Of a stretch of 64,000 nt of DNA, positions 1-11,095 are shown piece after piece. The notes beneath the pieces were generated by a model, which had not been told where the DNA came from, searched no databases, and saw nothing but the letters and a program-made list of their open reading frames with translations. The position numbers were made by a program, and so were the translations under genes. This DNA comes from Tolypocladium sp. Sup5 PDA-1 (lineage: Eukaryota > Ascomycota > Sordariomycetes > Hypocreales > Ophiocordycipitaceae), in the NCBI GenBank assembly GCA_000750105.3, contig JPHH03000063.1, positions 119,719-183,718 on the forward strand, given 5' to 3'. Each line of letters opens with the position of its first letter. Position 1 is the first letter of the stretch.

Positions 1-193
1 TGATGACCTCCTTCTTCTTCTCGGCGGGCGGCGGAGTCTGGGGCGGCGTGGGCACCCTCTGGACGGGAGAGGCCGGGGGAGGAGGGATGTTGGTGCCGTC
101 GGTGATGCTGCCAAAGTTGAGGTCGAGGGCGGGCAGCTCGAATCGCGGACGCGTCGTCGTCGTCGCGGCGCCATTGCTCAGGAGAGAAGGCAT
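1..193 (-). CDS. Hypothetical protein, N-terminus only (runs off left edge)
   Basis: An open frame on the minus strand starts at an ATG whose first base is 193 and reads MPSLLSNGAATTTTRPRFEL onward without a stop to the window edge. About 64 residues are visible: a Thr run, then a Pro-rich stretch (PPPPASPVQRVPTPPQTPPP) and a charged AEKKE segment. This low-complexity start is typical of fungal regulatory or cytoskeletal proteins, but no domain is visible and I assign no function. The frame is preferred over the long plus-strand ORF covering the same bases because the minus frame has a natural start, GC-rich third positions and plausible composition, while the plus ORF is Arg/Gly-rich antisense noise. 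Confidence 0.6.
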   Translation of the reverse strand, partial: MPSLLSNGAATTTTRPRFELPALDLNFGSITDGTNIPPPPASPVQRVPTPPQTPPPAEKKKEVI

Positions 194-2837
194 GATGGGC
201 GTTGGTCCTCGGCGGAGGCGGCAGAAAGGAGACGCGAGGGAGGAAGCAGATGGCGAGAAAACGGGAGAGCGAGCGCGTTGGACAGGCAAAGGCAAAGGAG
301 CCTCGGGGGAGTCGAGCCAGGCACAAAGGACGATGGCCAGACAGATGAGAAGTGCCAGAGCCAGCTGCTGTGTCGACGGCCAGGAAGCAGCAATGGGCGA
401 ATTAACGGCTGGGTTAACGGCTGGAGATGATGGAGCAGAGTCCCAGGCTCCCCACAGAAGGTCAGATAGATGGGAAAGGAGAGCAATTGCTCCGTCGGTA
501 CGAAGTACTCGTCGAGCCCAGGGTCGGTTGGAAAACTGGAGCTGCGGGTGGCTTGTGGTCCCAGGGTCGAGCTCTCCTCTGGTGGGTTGCGTGCGTGGCG
601 GGAGCTTAACAGTGTGGAGGTTTGGCCTTACTCTATGGCAGTGGCTCGCCCAACGAGATGAGCTGGAAGCGAGGGGGGTTGAGGAGAGTCGAGAGACGTC
701 CAACGCCTGTCCGGTGCTCAATTTTGGGAACGGGACGAGGACAATGGGCGAGGTTGATGAAAGAAGAAAGCCGAGCGGCCTGCACCAAGTGCCAATGGAA
801 GGACGGTCTAAAGGCACCCGAAGAAGGGGTCGGTCGCCTGGGCTTGCTTGGGGGTCGAGTGTTTAGGTACCTGAACCTTCGGTGGCTCACGGGGTGCAGC
901 AGGAGGCTGGTGGCCGTCAGCGTCGCATGCAGTTAGTGCTCTGTGGTACTGGTACCAGCGGCACCACCCGAGCCTGGCACCTTCGCTGCCCTGGGGGCGT
1001 CCTTGGGGACGGCTAGCCGGGGTTTGTGGAGCGCTCAGTGGACGGCCGCGGGTTCTCGACGCCTCGACCCTGGGGGTGGTTCATGTACCGGTACCGCTGC
1101 CAGGGACCATTGACAGGACAGGTAGGCAGGCCCCGAGGAAGGGTGCCGGCCGGCCATTGTGCGGACTACCTAAGGTGGTATGTATGTACTGTAGGAGCTC
1201 GCCCAGATGGAAACAACTGGATTTCTCGCGCGGTGGCTGACTCGAGTTGCTCGCGGCGCAACCATCGAGTCAGGCAAAATACCAACCCCCTTGGAAGCTG
1301 TCCTCTTCTGCCTGAAGCGAATGAGAGCCCGACGCTGCGACCGCCAACGAGCGTGTGCGTCTGGTGGGCCTCCCTAGATTCGTCCCATCGCCAGAATCTC
1401 GACAACAGAAAGCCATGCCAGCAGCAGCAGCCAACCAACCACCCAGTCAATTGCCCACTCACGGCGCAACCCGACGTCTCTTTTTCTTTTTTCGGCATCT
1501 GCTCTGCCAAGCCGCGCACTCTGCGTCTCCTCCACAAGGGATGAGCTCAGACGCTGCGGGATGGCAAACATGGCACGACGGGCAGCGCGCTCCAGAAGCA
1601 AAGTCGCCACACGCTGGCGGACATGTCACAAATCTCGCCCTTCCGGATTGCATCTGTCAGCTGCGCACTGTGGGCGGCATCGTACCGCTGCTTTCCCGAG
1701 GTGGCGTGCTTGGCCGTCGCCTTTTGGCCGTGCGGATGCAACCATGCAAGCCACCTCCGGGTGTACTCGTACGAGTAGATGCAGATGCGGCTTCACCCGT
1801 CGCCGCGAGCGGACACCGTTGGGCTCTGCTCTACAACCCAGAGGCGCTGGCAGCTTCCTCTGATGAGACCAGTGAGCGGAGCGGTTCTTGCATCTTGATA
1901 TCCAGCCACGGAGCCTGCCTGCCATCGATACTGTGCAATGGCTGAGCTTGTCTTGGACCATCTCGGCCGACCTCCCCAAAAGGGCAGCTTTCTTTTACAA
2001 CCCACAAGGATCACAAAGGTGAAAACAATACAAGCCCCGCAGCATGCGGTTTTGGCTATAATCGACTTAAAATTACTTCTCTCTTCTAGTGTGCGAAGGC
2101 TCCAGCTTTGTACCTTGCAAGGGTTATAATATATTAGCCTTTGTAGAATCTCATTGTAGCTCAAAGTACTCGCAATAGCAAGGAACGGCAGGGATGGCAA
2201 GGGACTGCCAGGAACAGGGCAAGTATAGGGAAATACAAGGTTAGAGCCTTCGTACGGACTACACCGGGAGGAATAAAGGCAATAGCGTTTGTAGAATTGC
2301 TTCGACCTTCGCAATAATCCTTGTGGGTTGTACACCTCTTCAGGCAACCCAAACCAGGTTCCCCGCAGGCATTTGGAGGCGCATGCTCTACCAAGTGCTA
2401 ATGCACCAGTCTCGATGACAGCTGCATCATCTGCATGTCTTGCAGCGTCATCTACCGAGTGCCGACTCTGGCAGCAGGCATCATGAGTAGCCGAGGAGCT
2501 TCGTGGTCGGCATCGGATGGCGTGAGTCGTAGAATTTGGAGGTGGAAATACGTCTGCACTCCCTCCGTACGCCTTGCACTAGTTGCTCAAGCCTCGCAGT
2601 CGAAACAAAGGAATCGCATGCAAGGGATGCGAACAGATGGAGATGCCGACTTCGAGGCAACTAGTCCGTACACAGCGCTGAAACGCCCCGCCAACGGCAT
2701 ATCACCGCCCCGCTAGCAAACTATCGACTCTCCCTCCCAACGTCATCAACGACAGCTTCCCGAGCTGGGCCGAGAAACAGCTTCGAGCTGATCCAACCTC
2801 TCGCTACCGTTGTACGGAGCAGCCCCAATCCGACAGC
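194..2837. other. Intergenic, 2.6 kb, no convincing gene
   Basis: This lies between two divergently oriented genes. The short ORFs here overlap on both strands and lack coding character, so I see no gene. The 5' part is GC-rich promoter-like DNA for the minus-strand gene. Positions around 2030-2400 are noticeably more AT-rich than the surroundings and are listed separately as a possible decayed repeat. Confidence 0.5.
2030..2400. other. AT-richer patch, possible decayed repeat or transposon remnant
   Basis: Base composition drops in GC relative to its neighbours (for example TTATAATATATTAG near 2125-2140). Short related words recur: TTTGTAGAAT near 2140 and 2290, and GCGAAGGCTC near 2093 against its near-complement GAGCCTTCG near 2247. 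No intact transposase or terminal structure is readable. It could be a degenerated mobile element or simply promoter-distal AT-rich DNA. Confidence 0.2.
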
Positions 2838-4153
2838 ATGGCAAGCTCTCAGTGCCTCGGCCCGCAGCTGCAGCTGCTGGCACGAGGTATCTCGCGCCCG
2901 TCTGCGAGGCTGCAGGCCAATTGCTTGAGCAAGCTCCCCAGGGCGACCATCAGGTGCAAGTCGGGCCCATACGGCTATACGCAGGCCAAGGCGCTCGTCT
3001 ACTCCAAAAACGGCGAGCCTTCCGATGTTCTGAGGTGAGTATCCTTTGAGGAGAGAACTTGTGCCATGTCTAACAGCTTCGCAGGCTTCATACCCACTCC
3101 ATCTCCCCGTCCATACCCTCGTCATCCGTCCTCATCCGGTCCCTCGCGGCGCCCATCAACCCCGCCGACATCAACACCATCCAGGGCACATACGGTTCCA
3201 AGCAGCCCCTCACGTCCCTGATCGGAACCTCCGAGCCGTCTGCGGTCCCCGGCACCGAGGGCGTCTTCGAGGTTCTCTCCACCGGCAGCCCGTCCTCGGA
3301 GCTCAAGAAAGGCGACTGGGTCATCCCCGCCGTGTCCCAGATCGGCACCTGGAGGACGCATGCCGTGCTTGGGGCGGACGAGCTCCTCAAGGTCGACAAG
3401 GAGGGCTTAACCCCGACGCAAGTGGCGCTCGTCAGCGTGAACCCCTGCACGGCGTATCGCATCCTGCGATCGTACGGCCCGAGTGCCGGCATCAAGGCCG
3501 CGCTGGGCATGCGCCCGCTCGACGTCGGCAGCGGCCAGTGGTTCATCCAGAACGGCGCAAACTCGGGCGTCGGGCGGGCCGCCATCCAGTTCGGCAAGCT
3601 GTGGGGGCTGAGGAGCATCAACGTCATCCGCGACAGGGACACGGCCGAGGCCACGGACGCGCTGAAGCAAGAGCTTCTCGCCCTCGGCGCCGACGTCGTG
3701 GTGACGGAATCACAATTCCTGTCGCGCCAATGGAAAGACCAGCTCGCGGAAATCACCCGCAAGGGCCGCGAGCAGATCGGCCTCGGCCTCAACTGCGTCG
3801 GCGGCAAGTCGGCGACGTCCCTCGCCCGCTCCCTGGGCGAGGGCGCCACCATGGTGACCTACGGCGGCATGGCGAAGCAGCCCGTCGCCCTGCCCGTGGG
3901 CCTCCTCATCTTCAAAGACGTCCGCTTCGTCGGCTTCTGGCTGTCCAAGTGGAACCAGCAGGACGTGACGGGGCGCAAGCACATGATTGCGGACATCCTC
4001 GGCCTCATCCGCGCTGGCCAGTTCCGCGACGTGCCCGTCGAGGAGGTCAAGTGGGACTGGGACACGGAGGAGGCCGTCCTGCGCGACGCAGCGCAGAACG
4101 GCCTGAAGGGCTTCAGGAAAGGAAAGGGGGTGTTTGTTTTTGGGGATACCTAA
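2838..4153 (+). CDS. ETR1: Mitochondrial trans-2-enoyl-CoA/ACP reductase (MDR family)
   Basis: Two exons (2838-3034, 3085-4153) encode 421 aa. The 50-nt intron has a GTGAGT donor, a TCTAACAG branch region and a GCAG end. The first ~40 residues are Arg/Leu/Ser-rich without acidic residues, as expected for a mitochondrial presequence. The mature part starts at YGYTQAKALVYSKNGEPSDV and carries the enoyl-reductase signature PINPADINTIQGTYGSKQ, then a Rossmann region (IQNGANSGVGRAAIQFGK) and LNCVGGKSATSLARSL, ending KGVFVFGD. Family members perform the NADPH-dependent last step of mitochondrial fatty acid synthesis (type II), supplying octanoyl-ACP for lipoate. No zinc ligands are visible, which fits the zinc-free MDR branch. 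It converges on the orphan gene at 4308. Confidence 0.93.
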
Positions 4154-4307
4154 ACCGAGCTACCTACTTGTACAATTACTGTGGGCAAAAGAGATAGAGA
4201 CAAATTCTGGGTATTAATATTGCTCGGCTGCTTCAGCGTCGCTGTGAGTGCAAAATATACACAGATAAGCCTGGACTCAGGCCAGGCCATTTGACGCCGC
4301 CACGGGC

Positions 4308-5210
4308 TCAGTTCCCCGCCTCCTCATCTGCCTCCAGAGGTTGGGGTGTTATCCAGAATCTAGCAAAGATGTCCACGATAACGCTGACGAAGAGAGTAAG
4401 AAGACTTGGTCCGGGTTCCGGCTCCGGCTCCGGCTCCGGCTTGGGGTCGGGATCGGGGCTGGGGGTCGCGTGTTTGTCCCGAGTGACGGAGATGCTGCTG
4501 ATGGACCCGGGATCGTCCAGCGGATCGTCGCTGTAGTATTGGTCTTCCTCGTCGAGGGCGCTGTCGCCCTCGGCCTCGCCGTCGTCGCCGTCGTCAACAC
4601 ACCCAGTCTCGGACCCGTCTTCGCCATCTTTCTTCCCATACTCCCTCAAGTTGATTCCGCAGGTGACCCTGGTCTGCAGCTTCTGTACCAGTTCTTCGAC
4701 TTCAGACGTCAGCTCCATTCCCGGGGGCTGATTGTATGTGAGGTCGAGGCTGTCAAAGTAAGCCTCCGACCAGCCCCTCCAGACGTGCTCTCGGGCCCTA
4801 CGCTGGGCGTTGTAGGGAAATATTTTGGTGAAGGCCTCTTCGGGCGAGCATTCCACGTGCCTGTGCCCCATTATTGCGACAAGGGCGGTGGCCAGGAGGC
4901 AGAACTCTTCCCTAGGATGCAACCAGGGGCGGTGGCCACAATCCAGAACTCCTCCCTGGGATGCAATTAGGGGTTGCCTGAGGACGAAGGTGGTCGAGGC
5001 CAGCAAGAAAAAAGGTATGTAAGTGAAGACTGTCGCGTGATGTGAGGACCTGAACATGAAGATGAAGATGTCAACGCTGAGAGAAGGGGTTCGTGAGGGC
5101 AGGCATACGGCGCCACGAGAAGAGACGGGAATCAGGGCCGACGAGAAGAGTAGGAGGAGATAATAATAGGAGGAGAAAATACCGCAAACAAATGCGACAA
5201 ATAAGTGCAA
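4308..5210 (-). CDS. Orphan membrane/acidic protein with Pro-Glu repeat
   Basis: A single open frame of 300 codons. The N-terminal third holds hydrophobic stretches (VAFVCGIFSSYYYLLLLFSS and a second around TYIPFFLLAS). The middle (MGHRHVECSPEEAFTKIFP, NAQRRAREHVWRGWSEAYFD, then SEVEELVQKLQTRV) looks like a genuine folded or helical region. An acidic stretch follows, then a PEPEPEPEPEP run encoded by CCGGCT-type hexamers on the plus strand, then a hydrophobic segment LLTLFVSVIVDIFARFWI. A 44-bp tandem duplication within the frame is not a multiple of three, so residues 1-110 may not be native. An internal ATG at 4871 would give about 187 aa. I recognise no family. Confidence 0.5.
   Translation of the reverse strand: MHLFVAFVCGIFSSYYYLLLLFSSALIPVSSRGAVCLPSRTPSLSVDIFIFMFRSSHHATVFTYIPFFLLASTTFVLRQPLIASQGGVLDCGHRPWLHPREEFCLLATALVAIMGHRHVECSPEEAFTKIFPYNAQRRAREHVWRGWSEAYFDSLDLTYNQPPGMELTSEVEELVQKLQTRVTCGINLREYGKKDGEDGSETGCVDDGDDGEAEGDSALDEEDQYYSDDPLDDPGSISSISVTRDKHATPSPDPDPKPEPEPEPEPGPSLLTLFVSVIVDIFARFWITPQPLEADEEAGN
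4884..4971. repeat. 44-bp imperfect tandem duplication
   Basis: GGCGGTGGCCA begins at 4884 and again at 4928; AGAACTCTTCCCTAGGATGC begins at 4901 and its near-copy AGAACTCCTCCCTGGGATGC at 4945. The unit is therefore 44 bp, two copies with a few mismatches. It lies inside the orphan ORF and shifts reading frame between copies. Confidence 0.85.
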
Positions 5211-5487
5211 CTTCTTGGATGGCGAGCAAAGGCTTCGTCTCAGGACTGCGCTTTCTGCCTGAGCCGATGCACAAACTTATTTCATATAATTACAAACCCA
5301 GCTGGAAGGAGAAACGGGCTCTCGCTTTCGCCTGAAGAAGCCACAACATTTGAAGCGGTTTCAATCTTGCTGTGAATCGGCGGTGCTGATGTTGCCCGCA
5401 ACGAGAGAGGCAGAAACACCACGCACTAAGCTCAAGGCAATCTACTCAATTCATCATAAGGTATCATAAGCTCGCCGCCCTGCTTTC

Positions 5488-8453
5488 TCACGCCCGCAAA
5501 GCCTGCGCCCACTCGTGCAGCTTGTCAATCACCACCGGCGCAAACGCCGTCAGCGTGCCCTCGATCACGTTCCCAAAGTACACAATCGCCTCCTCCTCGG
5601 TCAGTTCCAGGTGGAACCTCTCGCGCACCTTCATCACCGCCTTGTCCGGCTCGAGGCGTATGTCGGGGATGTTGGCGTGAACCATGAGGCTAAATAGGTT
5701 GAGGATTAGGTTCGACGACTTGCGTAGCGCCGTGTACGCCAGGAAGCAGTACTGCTTGAACATTTGGTAGTGGTCCGAGTTGACGCCGCCCATGCACTCG
5801 ACCATTTCCTTGGAGAGCTTCATGACGGGCGCAAAGGGCTTGGGGTCACGGCCGAGGATGAAGCCGAAGTCGGCGTGGAAGAAGTGGCCGTCCGGGGCGA
5901 GGAGGAGGTTGTCTAGATGGCGGTCGCCGACGCCGAGGATGTAAGTGATGACACAGTAGCCGGCGCACGACTTGACGTATGTGTCGAGCGTTTCCTGACG
6001 AACCCCGAGGGGCTGTCTATCGTCGGGGTTGTGGTGCCTGAGGTAAGCCAGAGCTGGGTTGGCCTTGAACTTGCCAACAATGCTCGACAAGCTTTGCGAC
6101 TGGACAAATTGGGAGGCGCCGGCTGTTGTGCTCGTCGCCAAGATCTTGTACGGCGTCAGTTTCAGATCCAGATTCTCTTTTTGTAGCAGTTGGTCCATGA
6201 GCGTGATGATCTGGATCACCAGCTGGTCCTGCCTCAGATCGTCACCCAACTTGAAGATGATGGGATAGGAACTCCCTGTAGTTGTCTTGAAGCTGCATTT
6301 AATGGGGTTCAGAGACGACTTGAACACCATCACTTGGTCCGGCGCGACGCCAGTGATCTTGATGGACGGATCCAGGGGCATCGGGAGCGGTGGATCAATG
6401 GTTACCAGTTCGTTCTTCGGATCGGCAAAGAAGTTCTTGACCCGCTCCACCTTCTTAGCTATTGACTCGTTGGACACCTTGACTTCGCCAGAAATCTTTG
6501 ACAAGATGGCGATGAGTTCAGCTTGTCGGAGAAGCGTCTTCCTGTCCTCGCTCCCCCCGGGCTGCTTGACAAGCTCCGTCATGAACTCGTACGCAACCTT
6601 GCGGTAGATGTTCCGATTGTCGAGGCCCTGTTCCGGGCTGTGGTCGTCGCACTCCACCATCAGGTACCAATACAAGTAATTTCCGAGCATGAAATTGGCG
6701 GCCGCGCGTTGAATGAGGAACTTGGCGAGCGAGGAGTCCTGAGTGCCGTCATGCTCCGAGTCGACGGATATGTGCTCGTACTTGAGACCCTGCACCAGTT
6801 GAAGCAAGTAGAGCAGCAGCTCCTGGTCGTCGGCCTTTCGCAGCCGATCCACGGCATAGGATCTGACGGCAGGGTTGTCGAACGAGGGTCCAAGGAGCTC
6901 GAGAGCATCGTCAATGTCAATCTCGGTCCATCGGCCGAGGACTTGGATCGCCTGCTTAGACTCGCTCTGGTCACCCCAGTTGACGGACTTGACAAACTTG
7001 GTCAAGGCCCTCTTGTCTCGAGTCAGATGGTATCTAAACTTCCAGACCAGATCCGTTTCCTCGGGAGACAGGACGTGCGTCGGCGAGTACGACATGATCA
7101 TGTTCAGCTCGTCGCGGACCTTTGCATTCGGCTTCAGATCCTTATCCAGAATGCCGTGCCGATGGGAGCTTCGGAAGAGCCTTCTGTGCTTGGCCTCGGC
7201 CGGGTTGTCCCTCAGCCCGACCTCTGGGTCGTAGACCTTGACGAGGCGTGCACCAAACCCGTCGGAGCTCTCCCCTAAAGCGTTGATGCCCGGGCCGAAG
7301 TGAACTTGGGGTTGTCGCTGGGAGAGGTTGCCCTGTGACGCTGACAGAGACTGCAGCGCTGATATCGGAGGCGGCTCATATTCGTGGTCTGCAAAGACAA
7401 CCGGAAAGTCAAATCGCGGGAGTTCGACATTGAGCAGAAACGTGGACGGGCTCGGCCGTCCGTCGTCGACGGAACCTTCGTCGTCGTCATCCGCCTCGTT
7501 GCCGCTGTCGCCATTCACCGCACGCTGACGCTGGAGCATCTTCATGGATGACTTGGCCGCCTGCAGCCCACGCTTCTCGAAGCTGCGAAAGACCATCTGG
7601 TCCAGCCAGTCGACGCGCGGGATCTCACCCATTTCGTGCTTCTTGAACAGCTTCTCCATCCTGTCGAGCTCCTCGGCATCCTTGTCCTGCGGTGTCACGT
7701 CGTTGTTCCTGGCAGCTGCTTTTCTTTTCGGGGGGACCAAAGCCGGGGTCTTGGAGTTGTCCGTTCCATCGGCGTGCTTGTGCCTGTGGACAAGGCACTT
7801 TTGCCGGCCCTTTTGCACCTGGTTGTCCGCATCGAACAGGGGCAGGGTGGTTCCTCCGAAAGGGATGGCGTGGTCCAGGGCACGCTTGCCTCCGGTTGGC
7901 GATAGGTCCCATATCGTTATGGCGAGACGAGCGTTGACTGGAAGCTGCTTGTAGGTTATGGGCAGCTCTAGCCATTCGTTCCACCTGTTTACCGGCTCGA
8001 TTAGCAAGCCGCGTCTTCCTCTCGCTCGACAGGGTATACACACTTTCTTTCGGAGCGAAACGACTTGTACGCCGTCTGCACGGGCACGGTGAAAGGCTTG
8101 GAGCCCGCCCAAACTTGGGCCGTGACGTAAAGGTCGGAGAAGGGGCTGGCAGTGCGTGCTGTCAGCTTGTAGTCCTCGTATGATATCCAGGTATGCCGGG
8201 TCGGTCGTTACCTCGTGTTCGAACCGATGTGCCGCAGGTCTGGCCGGTCGAGAAGGGTTGAGTATTTGACGGGCGGCTCGTCACCCTCCAGGTTCATACT
8301 ATATAGCCAGGCAGTCAGCAAGACGAGCGTGCCTTGTCGTATGGCATGGCACGGGGTGCTGAATGGTGGGACATACATCCGGACGCTGACGGGGTGGTCG
8401 ACATCTTTGGAGCCCGCAAAGGAAAACGGGTCCATTCTCCCGTAGTCGGTCAT
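5488..8453 (-). CDS. VPS34: Class III phosphatidylinositol 3-kinase Vps34
   Basis: Four exons (8453-8377, 8298-8212, 8145-8044, 7984-5488) encode 920 aa. Joins restore the conserved N-terminal C2 region: ...VRIMNLEG..., HIGSNTSPFSDLYVT, ERKWNEWLELP, then TIWDLSPTGGKRALDHAIPF. The PIK helical domain spans about residues 350-550 and the lipid kinase domain about 620-910, with GDDLRQDQLVIQIITLMDQL, catalytic loop GVGDRHLDNLLL, the DFG-like HADFGFILGRDPKPFAPVMK and a C-terminal HEWAQ helix. It makes PI3P on endosomes and autophagic membranes as the kinase of the Vps15-Vps30 complexes. The start at 8453 gives MTDYGR before a second Met (8435, MDPFSFAGSKD) that matches usual fungal N-termini; either is possible. 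An Asp/Glu-rich insert near residues 280-295 is normal for filamentous fungi. Confidence 0.96.
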
Positions 8454-8961
8454 GGCGGCGACGCGTTCATGTCATGCTGGGTCGAGGAGAGGGAGGTGCT
8501 CGTTCTGGGGACGTTGCGTGGCAATGCGTAGATGCTGATGTATGATGCATGTCGCGGTCTGTTGACGGCCTACCGCGTATTCTTTTAGAGGTCCATCGCT
8601 GCAGTGACGCCACCGCTAATCAGCCCCCACTGAACTCTGCATTCAGGTGCCCCGCGCGGGAGGCTCACCACCTGCGTCACCTCCACTCATCGACGCTTTT
8701 GGATTATCAAGTCGAACCCAGGGCAGCCGAATCACCTCGCGTACACTTGCAAATAAGCGTACAAATATCCAACATTTGTTTGCTCGTATAACATTATTGG
8801 AATATAACGCCTGTTCAACTGCCAGTTCTGAATTACTGTTCAAAAAGGGTCATTTCGTCGCCCAAACGCCACCACTCCTCGACAAATGTGCAATCAGCCA
8901 CCAACACCATGACACCCTCACCCTCACCCTCACCCTCTGCTCACAAGTGACAACGCGCTCG
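8454..8961. other. Intergenic, Vps34 promoter and MBL-gene 3' flank
   Basis: Between the Vps34 start and the stop codon of the DUF4336 gene, both minus strand. It contains a CACCCT-type hexamer array (8913-8937, about four copies) just beyond the DUF4336 stop. No gene is visible. Confidence 0.6.
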
Positions 8962-9842
8962 TCACTTCTTCGCCTCCAGGTGCCACTTAAACACCTTGTT
9001 AAACACCTCCTTGCCGTCGCCCTCCAGCACGTCGCCGTGGCACGGAATCAGCGTCGCAAAGTCCCACGCCGCGATCCTCTTGACGCTCTCGTTGACGCTC
9101 GCGCGGTCCTTGGACGCCAGGTACCAGTTGAAGCGCTTCATCCACGTGGCGTCGCCCGCGGTGCTCTGCGCGTGCTGGAACAGCCGGTCCGTGATGCCCG
9201 CCGCCTTGCGCTCCGCCTCGGGCGCCCGGCTGTACTGCTCGACGGCCGGCAGGTTGAACATGAGGTCGGCCTCGATGAGCACCCGCTCCGGCTTGTAGAG
9301 GAAGACGAGCTCGCGGTTGGAGTGGCCGTCGACGTACTCGTAGTCAAAGTCGGCGTCGAACTCGTCGCCGATGCGCACCTCGCGCTTGTTTGCCTTTGTG
9401 AAGACGACGTCGAACTTGTCGCTGCCGATCTTGGGGTCGTCCTTTTGCTGCTTGTCGCGCTTCTCCTGGAGGCCCTCGGGCCCGACGATCTTGGCCCCGG
9501 GGTACTCCTTGGCCCACTCGGAGATGAAGATGTGGTGCTCAAAGTCGAGGGCCACGATGTAGCCGACCTTGCCGCCCATCTCGGCCACCTTGGCCTTGGT
9601 GGCCTCGGTGAGCGCGACGGGCGAGAAGGCGGCGAGGGTCCCCGAGCTGAGTTTTACTGCCGCAAATTAGCACGGCTCCCAGGCGAAACCAGAGAGAGAC
9701 TCTTCATACCCAGGGTCCCGCGGCCGCCAATCTTGATTCTGCCAAAGCGCGAAAACGGCACGGAAAAGGTGGCGATGTTGGGCGTGACGTTGCGGATGAC
9801 CATGAGGTCCGCCGGGTTCGACGGGATGAGCCCTGCCGACAT
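8962..9842 (-). CDS. DUF4336 / metallo-beta-lactamase-fold protein
   Basis: Two exons (9842-9710, 9656-8962) give 275 aa; the intron has a GTATGA donor and GCTAATT...GGCAG end. The protein reads MSAGLIPSNPADLMVIRNVT, then IATFSVPFSRFGRIKIGGRG, VKLSSGTLAAFSPVALTEAT, VGYIVALDFEHHIFISEWAK, YPGAKIVGPEGL, YKPERVLIEADLMFNLPAVE and a C-terminal WDFATLIPCHGDVLEGDGKE. This is the layout of the fungal DUF4336 group, an MBL-fold relative that keeps the EHHIFISEW helix and the PCHG motif but lacks the full HxHxDH metal site. Substrate and function are unknown to me, and an enzymatic role is not established. No targeting signal is evident. Confidence 0.85.
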
Positions 9843-11095
9843 TGTTGCCGCGGTTGCTGAGCTGGCACTGAATGCGCGTATCTTGGTGTCTTCAAGCGCT
9901 TGATGGAGATTGTACAGGAGGAGCAGGGAGAACAGCGAGCCACCAAGCAGGGTATTATGTCGTCGTCGCAATGGTAGTCGCGGCGTTGGGGATGGCGAGG
10001 CAGCGCAAGGTTTTATACCAGAGAGCTTGGTCCGGGAGCTAGAGTCGCAACCATCGATGACGCAAAAGCTCGCAGCGCGCCTTGTTGGACCAGAAGCTAG
10101 CAGCCCTCGTTCTGAAGCTCCCGACTCCGGCGCACAATCGTACTTGTCAGCGGCTCTTCGATACAATGGCGAGATCCGGGATAGACGCTTGATATAGACG
10201 GGCTTGACACGTTGCAGGCGGCTCAGTCGAGGCATGACAAATAACGGCAGACCGGGCCCAGAATCGGAGGGGGGCAAGGGGGTTGCTCGCTCGAGCTAGT
10301 AACTGACATCAGGAGCATGATCAGTCATGACATCAACAAACGCCGCCCCGGAAATGGCACCCCGGACAGGCGGGTCTCGAGTCCGCTTCGGTGGGGCCTC
10401 ATCCAAGTTCGCTGCCGAGGCTCGGCGGGTCCGGCGATGCCTCCGATCCGGCTGCCAGTGTTGCAGGGGCCGGGGTTTTCAGGGACCATCTCCGCTGACT
10501 GGTTGCCGCGGTTTGTCATCCAAAGGCATGCTGCTGCCTTTGAGGAGGTGGTATGTTTTTGGAATCATTAATTGGCCCGCCGGACGAATCCATGCACCGA
10601 CTCAAGTCGCACGAAAGAGCTGGCACAATGGAGTAATATGCTCCGAACCTGATGTGATGCCATCACTGTTAACGAACCAGTCCCACTGCTGCACGCCATG
10701 AACAAGAAGACGACCAAGGCAAACGCCGTCTAGGGAGTCGATAGACGAGCCGCCGTCTGCAACGAAAAGTCTCAAAGAGGCGCATCGGGGGCTTGAAGCT
10801 CCGCATGCCCAGCCAGTTTGTCTTTAGATGGAATTGCTCTTCCACGTCTAGCTCAAGACCACCTATTATCAGACATCGAGCTTGAATCTCTCTCAATAAA
10901 ACCGCTGCTACAAAGTATCAGTACGTGAGTGCTATCGGTGAGGCTGACCGTCAGGTAACACGGCCAACCACATTCCCTGTAGTTGTCTCTGTTGGACCAA
11001 TAGATTCTCTGCCTGACAATGTTCATCACCTCCCTCACCTTCATCACCTCAATTTCGATCCCGTCGCGACTAGTCAAGACCATTTCTGAAACGGC
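9843..11095. other. Intergenic, divergent promoter region
   Basis: A 1.25-kb space between the DUF4336 gene (minus) and the small hypothetical gene (plus). Overlapping ORFs on both strands have no coding character. The last ~70 bases before 11096 are rich in TCACCTC repeats (CATCACCTCCCTCACCTTCATCACCTC), probably 5' leader of the plus-strand gene. Confidence 0.5.

Noticed and set aside
3..866. 287-codon plus-strand ORF at the left edge
   Set aside because: It overlaps the better-supported minus-strand start at 193 and reads as Arg/Gly/Trp-rich antisense and intergenic sequence with no domain.
1793..2347. 184-codon minus-strand ORF in the AT-richer patch
   Set aside because: No coding bias or domain; it crosses the composition change and looks accidental.
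8913..8937. CACCCT repeats as telomere-like sequence
   Set aside because: Only about four copies of a hexamer that is not the TTAGGG complement (CCCTAA), and located in an internal intergenic region.
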